A stretch of DNA of 55,928 nucleotides from assembly GCF_000816495.1 (NCBI RefSeq), contig NZ_JXBK01000001.1:1801279-1857206 (forward strand), given 5' to 3'. The stretch is from Acinetobacter harbinensis. Lineage in GTDB: Bacteria > Pseudomonadota > Gammaproteobacteria > Pseudomonadales > Moraxellaceae. Position numbers and translations under genes: made by a program. Each line of letters starts with the position of its first letter. The first letter of the stretch is position 1. Positions 9,096 through 17,544 of the stretch are shown in pieces. The notes beneath the pieces were generated by a model. It made no database searches. It was given only the letters and a program-made list of their open reading frames with translations, and was not told the DNA's origin.

Positions 9096-9299
9096 TGGAC
9101 AGTTTATATTTACTCAACGCCATTGGTTGTTAATAACCACTCAGTTTTTGATTGCTTTAAAATTAAAATAATCCACTTATCTGAAGATATTTGCAAAATC
9201 CCTTAAAATAGGTTATTTTTCACTCAATTTAACAGCATACTTTTATGCTGCTCCTGCTGTACTCTCCCTGTGAAACCACCTGAGATTAAAGGTTCTATC

Positions 9300-9653
9300 A
9301 TGCTTAAAATGATTGATGTACTAGAACACAATTTAGTGCAAAATTTCTCCCACTCTCTTAATACGCACAGCGCTCAATTTGATGTGCTATTTCGTGACGG
9401 CATTTTAAATGCTCCAGATAACGCACTTCAAAATACTGTCGCAAGATTTTTTGCACAAGAGGATGCGATTGCAACGGCGCAAGCACTTGATATTACGCTG
9501 GAGAATATTCAAAACTTACAATCCGGTCTGGCCTTAAAAGAGGCTACATCGCTTGCAGATACTGCAAAAATTGTAGCACTGTGTTTAGCGCTTGAAACCA
9601 ATGCACTTGCGCAGCTTGAAATCCCTGATGCTTTACATGATTTTCCGATGTAA
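9300..9653 (+). CDS. Small helical protein of unknown function
   Basis: A 117-residue soluble protein (MLKMIDVLEHNLVQ...), mostly predicted alpha helix, rich in Ala, Leu and Asn and poor in Cys and Trp. ATG 9300 with AAGG upstream is preferred over the in-frame GTG 9270. No signal peptide or membrane segment, and no motif I recognise. It stands alone between the AraC regulator and a strong bidirectional terminator, transcribed independently. Coding status rests on the open frame, start context and terminator. Confidence 0.75.
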   Translation: MLKMIDVLEHNLVQNFSHSLNTHSAQFDVLFRDGILNAPDNALQNTVARFFAQEDAIATAQALDITLENIQNLQSGLALKEATSLADTAKIVALCLALETNALAQLEIPDALHDFPM

Positions 9654-9665
9654 AAAAGAATCAAT

Positions 9666-9693
9666 AAAAAACGACTTAACCAAGTCGTTTTTT
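9666..9693. terminator. Bidirectional terminator
   Basis: ACGACTT (9671-9677), loop AACC, AAGTCGT (9682-9688), flanked by A-run and T-run. Ends the small gene at 9653. Confidence 0.85.
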
Positions 9694-9881
9694 TAAATCA
9701 ATCTAAACACCAAGATTTAATGTGTAATGACAAAAGAATGACATTGTGGTTACATATGTATATTTTTGATGCTGATGGGCTCAAATAAACAACGATTGTA
9801 ATAGCTATCATCTCTACGCTTACGGCATTGATACCAATTCTGTATCATCGCCCAGTTCAGTCAATCATGTTTAACATCAGT

Positions 9882-9914
9882 AAAAACCACAGCAAAAACC
9901 ACAGCAAAAACCAC
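9882..9914. repeat. Short 12-base tandem repeat
   Basis: The unit AAAAACCACAGC occurs at 9882 and 9894, then a partial third copy at 9906-9914. Intergenic; a candidate slippage site. Confidence 0.8.
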
Positions 9915-9950
9915 AAAAAATAACGTCATTTCAAACACATTAAGCCATAA

Positions 9951-9981
9951 AAAAACCCTATTCATAAGAACAGGGATTTTT
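9951..9981 (-). terminator. Terminator of prfA-prmC
   Basis: CCCT-A-TTC (9956-9963), loop ATAA, GAA-C-AGGG (9968-9975), with a run of A on the plus strand that is U in the minus-strand RNA. Directly downstream of prmC. Confidence 0.8.
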
Positions 9982-10013
9982 GATTTTAAAACATTTAAGG
10001 CATCTTCAGAAAA

Positions 10014-10835
10014 TTAATTCTGCCACTGCCCTAATGTCACACGGTCATTGCCGCCATAATCTTTAACGGTATCAATCTTACGAAAACCAGCATTGGTAAA
10101 GATGGTTCGCACCGCATCCGCCTGATCATAACCATGCTCAATGACGATCCAACCTCGTGCTGCAAGCCATTTTTTACCTTGCTGCACAATAAATTCAATA
10201 TCTGATAAACCATGCTTGTCTGCCACCAATGCACGTTTTGGCTCCGCTGCCAAATTCGACATATGCTTGTCTTCAGCATCAATATAAGGTGGATTAGAGG
10301 CAATCACATCAAAGAATTGATTACGCTCTAATGCTTTAAACCATGAACCACAGGCAAATTTTACCTGCGTTAAATCATGCTGTTCCGCATTAAAACGTGC
10401 CACTTCTAAAGTGGGCTGATAAATATCGGTGGCCGTAATTGCCCAATCTGGACGTTCACTGGCAAGCGATAAAGCAATTGCACCGGTGCCTGTGCCTAAA
10501 TCCACAATGCGTGCATCCTCAGGCAAATCTAAACGTAATACCGTTTCCACCAACACTTCGGTATCTGGGCGCGGCACCAAGGTATCTTTGGTCACTTTTA
10601 AATCTAACGTCCAAAATGGCTGTGAACCTGTGACATACGCCAACGGTTCACCCGCTTCAATACGTGCCAAACTGGCCACATATTCTTGCTCTTGCTCTGG
10701 CGTTAATTCTTGCTTTAATTTCATCACCAAATCAAAAGAATCAATTTTAGTAATATGTTCGAGCAACCACGCATTTTCTTGGCGCTCATAACTTTCTGCT
10801 TCACCACGTAAGGCCAACGCCTGTGCAATATTCAT
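10014..10835 (-). CDS. prmC: Release factor glutamine methyltransferase
   Basis: PrmC (HemK) methylates the glutamine of the GGQ motif of release factors 1 and 2 using S-adenosylmethionine, raising termination efficiency (273 residues). The SAM-binding DLGTGTGAIALS and the NPPY motif that holds the target glutamine side chain are both seen, after a helical N-terminal RF-binding domain. Its ATG overlaps the prfA stop codon (TAATG), the usual coupling of enzyme with its substrate gene. Confidence 0.97.
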   Translation of the reverse strand: MNIAQALALRGEAESYERQENAWLLEHITKIDSFDLVMKLKQELTPEQEQEYVASLARIEAGEPLAYVTGSQPFWTLDLKVTKDTLVPRPDTEVLVETVLRLDLPEDARIVDLGTGTGAIALSLASERPDWAITATDIYQPTLEVARFNAEQHDLTQVKFACGSWFKALERNQFFDVIASNPPYIDAEDKHMSNLAAEPKRALVADKHGLSDIEFIVQQGKKWLAARGWIVIEHGYDQADAVRTIFTNAGFRKIDTVKDYGGNDRVTLGQWQN

Positions 10836-11923
10836 TAACCACCATTCTGCTGTGCAAGCATCGCCAATTGATCCGCTTGATATTCACGATGTAAACTGTC
10901 TAATAATTCGGTTAAGTCGCCTTCCATCACCGCATCTAACTTATACAAGGTAAGATTAATACGATGATCGGTCATGCGGCCTTGTGGATAGTTATAAGTC
11001 CGAATACGCTCTGAACGATCGCCGGAACCAACTAAATCACGGCGCATCTCTGAAGTGGCTGCATCTACCGCAGCACGTTTGGCATTTTCTAAACGCGACA
11101 CCAATAAAGCCATCGCTTTGGCTTTATTTTTATGTTGAGAACGTTCATCCTGACATTCAACCACAGTACCCGTGGGTAAATGGGTAATACGTACAGCGGA
11201 ATCGGTCTTATTAATATGCTGACCACCAGCACCTGAAGCACGGTAAGTATCAATGCGCAGCTCAGATGAATTGATTTCAACCGAGGTATCGACATCTACT
11301 TCAGGTAAAATGGCCACGGTACATGCAGAGGTATGCACACGACCTTGCGATTCTGTTGCCGGCACACGCTGTACGCGGTGCGCGCCACTTTCAAATTTTA
11401 AACGACCATACACGCCTTCACCATTAATCAGGCAAATCACTTCTTTGTAGCCGCCATGTTCGCCATTATTTTCAGACAACACTTCTAAACGCCAACCTTG
11501 GGTTTCAGCGAATTTACTGTACATGCGATATAAATCACCGGAGAAGATCGCAGCTTCATCGCCACCGGTTCCAGCACGAATTTCCAAATAGGCAGAGTTG
11601 GCATCATTGGGATCTTTGGGAATCATTAAGATATTTAACGCAGCTTCAAGCTGAGCAATAATGGCTTTATTGTCCTTAATCTCTTCTTGTGCCATTTCTT
11701 TAAAGTCAGGATCAGACAGCATTGCTTCTGCCGTTTCGATGTCCTTTTCTGCTTGGGTATACTTTTTCCAAACGTCAGTTAATTCTGATAAGTCATTGTG
11801 CTCACGTGATAATTGACGAAAGCGTTTATTATCAGAAATGACTTCTATATCTGCAAGTAATGCATTTAATTCTTCATGACGGTCAGAAAGTTGATCTAAT
11901 CGTAAACGTAACGATTCTTTCAT
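10835..11923 (-). CDS. prfA: Peptide chain release factor 1
   Basis: RF1 recognises UAA and UAG stops on the ribosome and triggers peptide release. From ATG 11923 it has 362 residues (E. coli 360), with the PxT codon-reading tripeptide PAT at 188-190 and GGQ at 233-235 in GAGGQHINK. An open frame continues upstream to 12046, but the MKESLRLRL start matches the family. Followed with a one-base overlap by prmC. Note that a UAG codon interrupts another gene in this window (48125-48127), which RF1 would read. Confidence 0.97.
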   Translation of the reverse strand: MKESLRLRLDQLSDRHEELNALLADIEVISDNKRFRQLSREHNDLSELTDVWKKYTQAEKDIETAEAMLSDPDFKEMAQEEIKDNKAIIAQLEAALNILMIPKDPNDANSAYLEIRAGTGGDEAAIFSGDLYRMYSKFAETQGWRLEVLSENNGEHGGYKEVICLINGEGVYGRLKFESGAHRVQRVPATESQGRVHTSACTVAILPEVDVDTSVEINSSELRIDTYRASGAGGQHINKTDSAVRITHLPTGTVVECQDERSQHKNKAKAMALLVSRLENAKRAAVDAATSEMRRDLVGSGDRSERIRTYNYPQGRMTDHRINLTLYKLDAVMEGDLTELLDSLHREYQADQLAMLAQQNGG

Positions 11924-12287
11924 GTTAAAAAATATCTCAGTACAAAGGCCATCTCTATGTCTAAATTGAACATAGATCAGCGAAAAAATTGTGCTTAGTG
12001 TAACGATTCTACGGCTTAAATGACATAGATATCGTAAGCACAGCACCGTTTATCCAAAAGCCATGACAGACAAATAAAGTGAATAATTCACTATTTGATT
12101 AGCCTTTGCTCAACAAATACATCTTTCATGCACTTTTCTCCATCGTGTTAAAAAAAACTTACAAAGCAATCACCAAACCACATAACTCTAGTAGATGATC
12201 TCCATATTGTTTGAAAATATTTTTGTTACATTCACCTCATCGAAATAATTTAATTATAACGTCTGTTTCTTGGACACGGAGTTAATC
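11924..12287. other. Intergenic region, divergent promoters expected
   Basis: 364 AT-rich bases between divergent prfA and the first glycine-zipper gene. A short inverted repeat CTATGT...ACATAG (about 11955-11974) lies in the prfA leader. A TTGAAA at 12211-12216 has no convincing -10 partner. Nothing else is clear. Confidence 0.5.
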
Positions 12288-12719
12288 ATGAAAATGAATG
12301 CATTGTTATTAAGCGCGACATTGGCTGTATCTTCTATGATGGCAGTGAGCGCACATGCCAACAATACTGCTCGTGTTGCAGCCACTTCGGCATTAGGTAG
12401 TGTTGCAGGAACAGCGCTAGGTAAACAAATGGGCGGTAATACCGGCGCAATGATTGGTTCAGCCATTGGTGGTGCAGGTGGTGCAGCTATTTCAGCCAAC
12501 AAACGTGATCGTACAGGTGCTGCAATTGGTGGTGGTCTAGGCGGTGTTGGTGGTTATGCAGTCGGTAAAAATGTCGGCGGAACAACCGGTGGTTATGTCG
12601 GTTCTGCTTTAGGTGCTGCTGGTGGTTCTGTACTGGGTAAAAAAGTATCGCAAGATCGTCGTGCTGACCAACGTTCATACAAAAAACGCTCTAAAAAACA
12701 TTATCGTCATTATCGTTAA
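12288..12719 (+). CDS. Exported glycine-zipper protein A
   Basis: A 143-residue secreted or membrane-inserting protein. ATG 12288 with GGAG at 12278-12281 is preferred over the in-frame TTG 12270. A signal peptide (about 24 residues, cut after AHA) precedes a body of GxxxG repeats (GTALGKQMGGNTGAMIGSA, then AIGGGLGGVGG and GYVGSALGAAGG), the glycine-zipper pattern of small outer-membrane or periplasmic proteins. A strongly basic tail (KKRSKKHYRHYR) follows. A close paralogue lies 450 bases downstream, so this is a tandem duplication. Role unknown; membrane association and envelope stress are guesses from the motif class. Confidence 0.85.
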   Translation: MKMNALLLSATLAVSSMMAVSAHANNTARVAATSALGSVAGTALGKQMGGNTGAMIGSAIGGAGGAAISANKRDRTGAAIGGGLGGVGGYAVGKNVGGTTGGYVGSALGAAGGSVLGKKVSQDRRADQRSYKKRSKKHYRHYR

Positions 12720-13168
12720 TTCCCAGTGAGTTAACTAAAATAATATAAGCACCTTCGGGTGCTTTTTTGATGCGCAGCAAATTCCCGTCATCAATTGATA
12801 ATCGTACAGCTTCAGGCAATAGCTTTTATTGAATAAAAATATGCGTCATCTGTCCTGTCTATCCTAACCTCTTACCTGAGATGTGAAATTTCACTCTAGA
12901 TCAAGCAAATGTGGCTTGGATTGGATTGATTATTTTGTATCCGCAGCGATTGATTGCTCTTGGTTCACTTTTTATTTTTATAGTTTTACCGATTGGCAAT
13001 ATGTGGATTATTGCTCTATGAAAATAACGTAATAGTTCGCATTTAGAAATTATGAATGAAATAAGCAGATAAAAAATACAGAGCGCTAACATCCTATCCA
13101 TCTTCCTTTCGAAATTTTTCATTACATTAGAATGAAGACAAAATAACACCTTCGCAAAGGAGTGTACG
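12720..13168. other. Gap between paralogues; weak minus-strand ORF
   Basis: 449 bases. A clear terminator is at 12747-12768. On the minus strand a frame from ATG 13092 to 12901 could encode about 63 residues with one hydrophobic segment (MLALCIFYLLISFIIS) and a basic tail, but no well-spaced ribosome binding site supports it. The rest should hold the promoter of the second glycine-zipper gene. Confidence 0.4.
12747..12768 (+). terminator. Terminator
   Basis: AAGCACC (12747-12753), stable tetraloop TTCG, GGTGCTT (12758-12764), T-run. Ends glycine-zipper gene A. Confidence 0.88.
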
Positions 13169-13660
13169 ATGAAATTTAATTCAATTCTTTTTGCTGCTGT
13201 CATAGCAACTTCAGCACTCGGCGCAACCACAACCTATGCAGGCAATAGCACCAATGTCGCTTTAACATCCGCTTTAGGTAGCGTTGTAGGTACAGCCATC
13301 GGTAAAAATATGGGCGGCAATACCGGTGCCATGATTGGTTCAGCCATCGGTGGCGCAGGCGGTGCTGCTGTTTCAGCCAATAAACGCGACCGTACTGGTG
13401 CAGCTATTGGTGGTGGTTTAGGTGGTGTGGGCGGTTATACCTTGGGCAAAAATGTAGCAGGTACTACCGGTGGCTATGTGGGTTCAGCTTTAGGTGCTGC
13501 AGGCGGTTCATTATTAGGTAAAAAGGTCAGCGAAGATCGTCGTTATAATGATGATGACTACGACAATGACGACCGTTATCGCTATAATAAAAAAGGCTAT
13601 CGCAACAGTAAATATCGTTACAACGATCGCAATTACAGCGGCAATTATCGTCGTCGTTAA
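13169..13660 (+). CDS. Exported glycine-zipper protein B
   Basis: A 163-residue paralogue of the protein at 12288-12719. An AAGGAG box sits just before ATG 13169. Signal peptide of about 24 residues (cut after TYA), then a zipper core almost the same residue by residue as protein A (MGGNTGAMIGSAIGGAGG and SANKRDRTGAAIGGGLGG are shared). The tail differs: here it is rich in Tyr, Asp, Asn and Arg (YNDDDYDNDD, then RYRYNKKGYRN), where A has a short Lys/Arg/His tail. Core kept and tail changed suggests the two do the same membrane job but meet different partners (inference). Confidence 0.87.
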   Translation: MKFNSILFAAVIATSALGATTTYAGNSTNVALTSALGSVVGTAIGKNMGGNTGAMIGSAIGGAGGAAVSANKRDRTGAAIGGGLGGVGGYTLGKNVAGTTGGYVGSALGAAGGSLLGKKVSEDRRYNDDDYDNDDRYRYNKKGYRNSKYRYNDRNYSGNYRRR

Positions 13661-13690
13661 ACCTATACCAATCAAAGATTCATTAAATTT

Positions 13691-13714
13691 AAAGCACTTT
13701 TGAGTGCTTTTTTA
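13691..13714 (+). terminator. Terminator
   Basis: AAAGCACT (13691-13698), loop TTTG, AGTGCTTT (13703-13710), T-run. Ends glycine-zipper gene B. Its stem resembles that of gene A, as expected after duplication. Confidence 0.85.
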
Positions 13715-13828
13715 ATGCCGATCAAATTATAAAAACACATAAAGACCTCAATATATCGAAAAAAAACGATATACAAAATCAATCCATCGTCGTATGCTAT
13801 TAGTTAACTCTAATGACTGAGAAAACAG

Positions 13829-14830
13829 ATGCGCTTATTAAAAGACACTCCATTTTCAATTCTTGAACTTGCTCCTGTTCGTGATGATAAAAGCATTCAG
13901 TTTTCACTTCATCATGCACTGGACGTTGCAAAAAAAGCAGAACAATTGGGCTATAAACGGTTGTGGCTTGCAGAACATCACAATATGGATGGCATTGCCA
14001 GTTCAGCTACGGCAGTTTTATTGGGCTATATTCTGGCCAATACAGAAAGCTTAAAGGTGGGTTCTGGCGGTATTATGTTGCCTAATCATGCACCGTTAGT
14101 GGTCGCAGAACAATTTGGCACCTTGGCCACACTATATCCTGATCGCGTCGAATTAGGCTTAGGTCGAGCACCCGGCACCGATCAAATCACCATGCGCGCC
14201 CTGCGCCGTGGTCGCCAAGAAACCGAAGATCAGTTCCCGCAAGATGTACAAGAAATTCTACAATATTTTAAAGCACCCACTGCACAACAACGTATTGTGG
14301 CTACACCGGGTCAAAATACCCATGTACCAGTATGGTTGTTGGGTTCGAGCTTATTTAGTGCACATTTGGCTGCTAAATTAGGCCTGCCCTATTCATTTGC
14401 TTCACATTTTGCACCGCGCATGTTGCAACAAGCCATTCAAGTTTATAAAGAGAATTTTCAGCCGTCTGAATATTTAGATCAACCTTATATTTCTATGGGT
14501 GTGCCTGTGGTGGTGGCAAAAACGGATGAAGAAGCACAATACTTGGCCACCAGTGCTTATCAACGTGTACTGGGCTTAATGCGCGGACAAAGCTTAAAAC
14601 TAAAAGCTCCTGTTGAGAGCATGCAAGGTTTGTGGTCGCCAGCAGAGAAAATGTCAGTCGATAATTTTTATGCAATGGCACAAATTGGTTCAGAGCAAAC
14701 GGTTAAAGCTGGTTTGCAACAACTGCTAGAACAATACGACGTAGATGAGTTTATATTCACTTGTGATATTTACGATACCGATAAGCGTCTTGAGAACTTT
14801 GAACGCTTAATGAATATTAAAACGGCATAA
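13829..14830 (+). CDS. Luciferase-like (LLM) flavin oxidoreductase
   Basis: A 333-residue member of the bacterial luciferase-like monooxygenase class (single-domain TIM barrel using FMNH2 or F420-like flavin). Seen: [13 protein letters not shown] near the first strands, [21 protein letters not shown] (shown in part: [10 protein letters not shown]) and the ELGLGRAPG motif, all classic for the YhbW/MsnO8-type subgroup. Cytoplasmic, single gene with a terminator downstream. The substrate cannot be read from the sequence. Confidence 0.92.
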   Translation: MRLLKDTPFSILELAPVRDDKSIQFSLHHALDVAKKAEQLGYKRLWLAEHHNMDGIASSATAVLLGYILANTESLKVGSGGIMLPNHAPLVVAEQFGTLATLYPDRVELGLGRAPGTDQITMRALRRGRQETEDQFPQDVQEILQYFKAPTAQQRIVATPGQNTHVPVWLLGSSLFSAHLAAKLGLPYSFASHFAPRMLQQAIQVYKENFQPSEYLDQPYISMGVPVVVAKTDEEAQYLATSAYQRVLGLMRGQSLKLKAPVESMQGLWSPAEKMSVDNFYAMAQIGSEQTVKAGLQQLLEQYDVDEFIFTCDIYDTDKRLENFERLMNIKTA

Positions 14831-14850
14831 GCCTGCTTTATGTTGTAGTG

Positions 14851-14880
14851 AAATAGCACCTATCTCAGGTGCTATTTTTT
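14851..14880 (+). terminator. Terminator
   Basis: AAATAGCACC (14851-14860), loop TATCTCA, GGTGCTATTT (14868-14877), T-run. Ends the luciferase-like gene. Confidence 0.88.
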
Positions 14881-15007
14881 ATGGTGCGTGATTCATGTCG
14901 CCCGATATCTGAGTTTATTTCAATCAGCGCAAACAATCTTTGCGATCTGCTGTAACTTCGGCATAATAGTGATATAAAAACAAGCTGATATAAAAATGGA
15001 AACCCGT

Positions 15008-15478
15008 ATGAATCAATATATTAATAAACCAACCTCGGCATTCATTGCCGCAAGTTGGGTTGCCCTGATTGCAGGTGCTGCTGCTTATATTATTGGCTTA
15101 TTCAATGCAGATATGCTGCTAAATGAAAAAGGCTATTATTTGATCTTAATTTTATATGGCCTATTTGCTTCAATTTCCTTACAAAAGATTGTCCGCGATA
15201 AACTTGAAGGCGTACAAGTTACCACTATCTATTATGGACTGTGTTGGGCCTCTATCATCATTTGCGTGGCTTTACTTGCAATTGGTCTATGGAATGCCTC
15301 ACTTCAATTAAGTGAAAAAGGTTTTTATATTATGGCTTTTTTACTGAGTCTATTTGGGGCTGTGGCAGTCCAAAAAAACATTCGTGATTTAGATTATTTA
15401 CGCACACATACCCAGCTTCCACATGTACCCAACTACGGCGCTAGCGAATTTGAAAAAATTCAGCACGATGATGATTAA
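15008..15478 (+). CDS. yiaA: YiaA/YiaB-family inner-membrane protein
   Basis: A 156-residue integral membrane protein with four hydrophobic segments arranged as two copies of the YiaAB two-helix unit (each ending in a short charged loop: QKIVRDKLEG and QKNIRDLDYL). Both units contain the pattern GLFNA/GLWNA...L.EKG(Y/F)Y. ATG 15008 has GGAA upstream; the ATG at 14996 has no ribosome binding site. The family has been linked with envelope stress but its biochemical role is unknown. Single gene, no terminator seen. Confidence 0.85.
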   Translation: MNQYINKPTSAFIAASWVALIAGAAAYIIGLFNADMLLNEKGYYLILILYGLFASISLQKIVRDKLEGVQVTTIYYGLCWASIIICVALLAIGLWNASLQLSEKGFYIMAFLLSLFGAVAVQKNIRDLDYLRTHTQLPHVPNYGASEFEKIQHDDD

Positions 15479-15803
15479 CATCACATTAAACTTTATGAAA
15501 ACAGTAATCTAAGACCTACTGATCAAGTTCAATTTCTTACACTGTTTAATCTATTCGGTCAATTTATGGGTTAACCAATAACTTATTCAGTGTATTAAAT
15601 CAAAGGCTATAAATTGCTTTATTCTGTCTCTTTATCTATAAAACACCATCTCGTTTTAAATCCGATTACAGCGTTATTTATAAAGACTCTAACCTTGTGA
15701 TGACTGTCAAGCATGTACAAAAAACTTTACCAGAAGTTGAATGTTGGTTATATCAATAGCGATACAGCTAAAACATACAAGTACAACAAGGACGGATAGA
15801 AAA
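15479..15803. other. Intergenic region, nothing identified
   Basis: 325 AT-rich bases between the YiaA-like gene and the monooxygenase-like fragment gene. No good hairpin terminator, promoter pair or small gene is visible, although an upstream in-frame extension of the next gene (from 15741) is open. Confidence 0.5.
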
Positions 15804-16358
15804 ATGGTTAATAAGAAAAAAGATCCATTGGATGGTTTCTTTCAGAATTCAGCTGATTTTTTCCAAAATTTTAAAGGAACGCTACTAACTGCTGAGCAGA
15901 TTAAAACTTTTGATTTTTCGGGTTTGACTGTGGCCATTGTGGGTGCCAACCAAATGACCGTGTGCCATTTAGAGCAGATTTGCAACACTGCCAAAGCAGT
16001 AGAAGTCTTTCAAATTATTCCACATTTTGTATTACCACATACCGAAAGAGGGATTCACAAACTACTTTCACATCCGCTAATGGTAAAGAATCGTCGTTTA
16101 TTTAACAGCCGAATTAAATCCTTATTGGCCATTCGTCATCTTGAATCGCAAGTGACGGACAATTGGCTAAAAAGTCAACTGATGCCAAATTCAGCCAGTG
16201 AAAATAAAGTATTTTTTAAATCCGATAGTTACTATGCCGCGCTACAACGTAAAAACTGTAGGCTGGTGACTTGGCCGCTGGTAAAAATTAGCGATCACGC
16301 ACTACAGAGCATGGATGGCGTTGAACATTCAGCCGATATAATCATTACCACATATTAA
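15804..16358 (+). CDS. Stand-alone flavin-monooxygenase-like domain
   Basis: A 184-residue protein that looks like the central NADPH-binding part of a Baeyer-Villiger/flavin-containing monooxygenase without its flanking FAD domains. FSGLTVAIVGANQMTVCHLEQI corresponds to the second Rossmann loop (here abbreviated: GLTVAIVGANQ), EVFQIIPHFVLP to the family's vFqRtP.wvlP, KVFFKSDSYYAALQRKN to the skdyypaL..pn stretch, and DGVEHSADIIITTY to the end of the domain (usually DviilATGF). The GxGxSG glycines have decayed to GANQMT, so NADPH binding is doubtful. ATG 15804 was chosen over the upstream in-frame start at 15741 because it begins the soluble MVNKKKDP segment. Either a remnant under decay or a repurposed domain; the intact frame and own terminator favour expression. 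Confidence 0.65.
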   Translation: MVNKKKDPLDGFFQNSADFFQNFKGTLLTAEQIKTFDFSGLTVAIVGANQMTVCHLEQICNTAKAVEVFQIIPHFVLPHTERGIHKLLSHPLMVKNRRLFNSRIKSLLAIRHLESQVTDNWLKSQLMPNSASENKVFFKSDSYYAALQRKNCRLVTWPLVKISDHALQSMDGVEHSADIIITTY

Positions 16359-16370
16359 AATGCCACGATA

Positions 16371-16404
16371 AAAAAAGAGATCAATGGATATGGATCTCTT
16401 TTTT
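16371..16404. terminator. Strong bidirectional terminator
   Basis: AAAAAAGAGATC (16371-16382), ten-base loop, GATCTCTTTTTT (16393-16404). A perfect 12-pair stem between the fragment gene and the converging ppsR. Confidence 0.9.
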
Positions 16405-16553
16405 ATACCCAACTATTTTCAATATATTGAGAATTATTTTTTGACAGCTTAAGTCGCTACCGATTAACTTAGTCTTTTGATCCAATCATTTAATGCAAGT
16501 CATAAAATAAGTGTCTGCATGTAGACTCTTATACGCATAAAATGTAATGACAA

Positions 16554-17390
16554 TTAACCAATCCGACGTTTTAAACCGGTCATCTGTAAAACACGAGTGG
16601 AGATTTCCTCAATCGACATCTCAGAGACATTTAAATATTTAATTCCTTCTGAAATATAAATCCCTTCGACTGCCCGAAGCTCCATCTGGCACTGACTAAA
16701 ACTGGCATAACGGCTATTGGCTTTGCGCTCAGTACGAATTGCAACCAAACGCTCAGCATCAATCATCAAACCAAATAATTTATGTTTGTGTGCTTTTAAT
16801 ACACTTGGTAAGCGATTGTCGTCTAAATCTTCTTCAGTCAAAGGATAATTTGCAACCCGAATCCCAAATTGTAAGGACAAATAAATGGAGGTTGGGGTTT
16901 TTCCAGAGCGCGATACGCCAATTAAAATTAAATCAGCTTTGTCGTAATGACGTGTACGTGCGCCATCATCATTGTCTAAAGCAAAATGTACAGCATCAAT
17001 ACGGGCTTTATATGACTCCGAATCGGTCACAGCATGGGTCTGCCCGACTAAAGTTGTAGGCGCTGTACCTAGCACTTCCGACAGCTTACCAATAAGCCCT
17101 TCAAAAACATCAAGATTGACAGCATTTGCAGTGTTAATAATATCACGCGCATACGGATCAATAAGCGTATCAAACACCAATGGCAGCTCTCCATCTTGCT
17201 CGGAACGTCGATTAATTTCCGCCACCACATTCATTGCCGCTTCTTCAGAGGTAATATAAGGAATGATATGAATGTCAAAATCAACATGAGGAAACTGAGC
17301 GAGCAAGGAGTGGCCAAGGGTTTCAGCGGTAATGGCTGTACCGTCTGAGATGAAAAACACGCTGCGCTTAATTTGTTTACCTTCTGACAT
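16554..17390 (-). CDS. ppsR: PEP synthase regulatory kinase/phosphatase (PSRP)
   Basis: DUF299-family bifunctional enzyme (278 residues) that inactivates PEP synthase by ADP-dependent phosphorylation of a threonine and reactivates it by Pi-dependent dephosphorylation. The P-loop GVSRSGKT at 158-165 and the N-terminal VFFISDGTAITAETLG segment are diagnostic. AAGGAG precedes the ATG. It is divergent from ppsA (154-base gap), the common arrangement for this regulator-target pair. Confidence 0.96.
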   Translation of the reverse strand: MSEGKQIKRSVFFISDGTAITAETLGHSLLAQFPHVDFDIHIIPYITSEEAAMNVVAEINRRSEQDGELPLVFDTLIDPYARDIINTANAVNLDVFEGLIGKLSEVLGTAPTTLVGQTHAVTDSESYKARIDAVHFALDNDDGARTRHYDKADLILIGVSRSGKTPTSIYLSLQFGIRVANYPLTEEDLDDNRLPSVLKAHKHKLFGLMIDAERLVAIRTERKANSRYASFSQCQMELRAVEGIYISEGIKYLNVSEMSIEEISTRVLQMTGLKRRIG

Positions 17391-17489
17391 TAAAATTCTC
17401 CTTAAATATTTGTCTAAGTGCTTTAAAATCTTTATAGTAAACCGATCTTACATGACTGTCGTTGCGTAAAACCAAAAAGCGAAGCGATT

Positions 17490-17498
17490 TGTTATAAT
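17490..17498 (+). promoter_or_regulatory. ppsA promoter (extended -10)
   Basis: TGTTATAAT, that is TGn followed by a perfect TATAAT at 17493-17498, 46 bases before the ppsA start. No good -35 box at 16-18 bases, consistent with an extended -10 promoter that may need an activator. Confidence 0.55.
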
Positions 17499-17544
17499 TT
17501 GATGCCAAGATAGTGATTAATACTGCAAAAGTGGAGTAACAACT

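Larger units (their letters stand above)
9654..10013. other. Intergenic region between convergent units
   Basis: 360 bases holding a bidirectional terminator (9666-9693), a short 12-base tandem repeat (9882-9914) and the prfA-prmC terminator (9951-9981). No open frame with a credible start was found between them. Confidence 0.7.

Noticed and set aside
9270..9299. GTG 9270 start for the small helical protein
   Set aside because: ATG 9300 has AAGG upstream and the ten added residues show no conservation signal.
10037..10303. 88-codon minus-strand frame inside prmC
   Set aside because: Shifted-frame shadow of prmC without a ribosome binding site.
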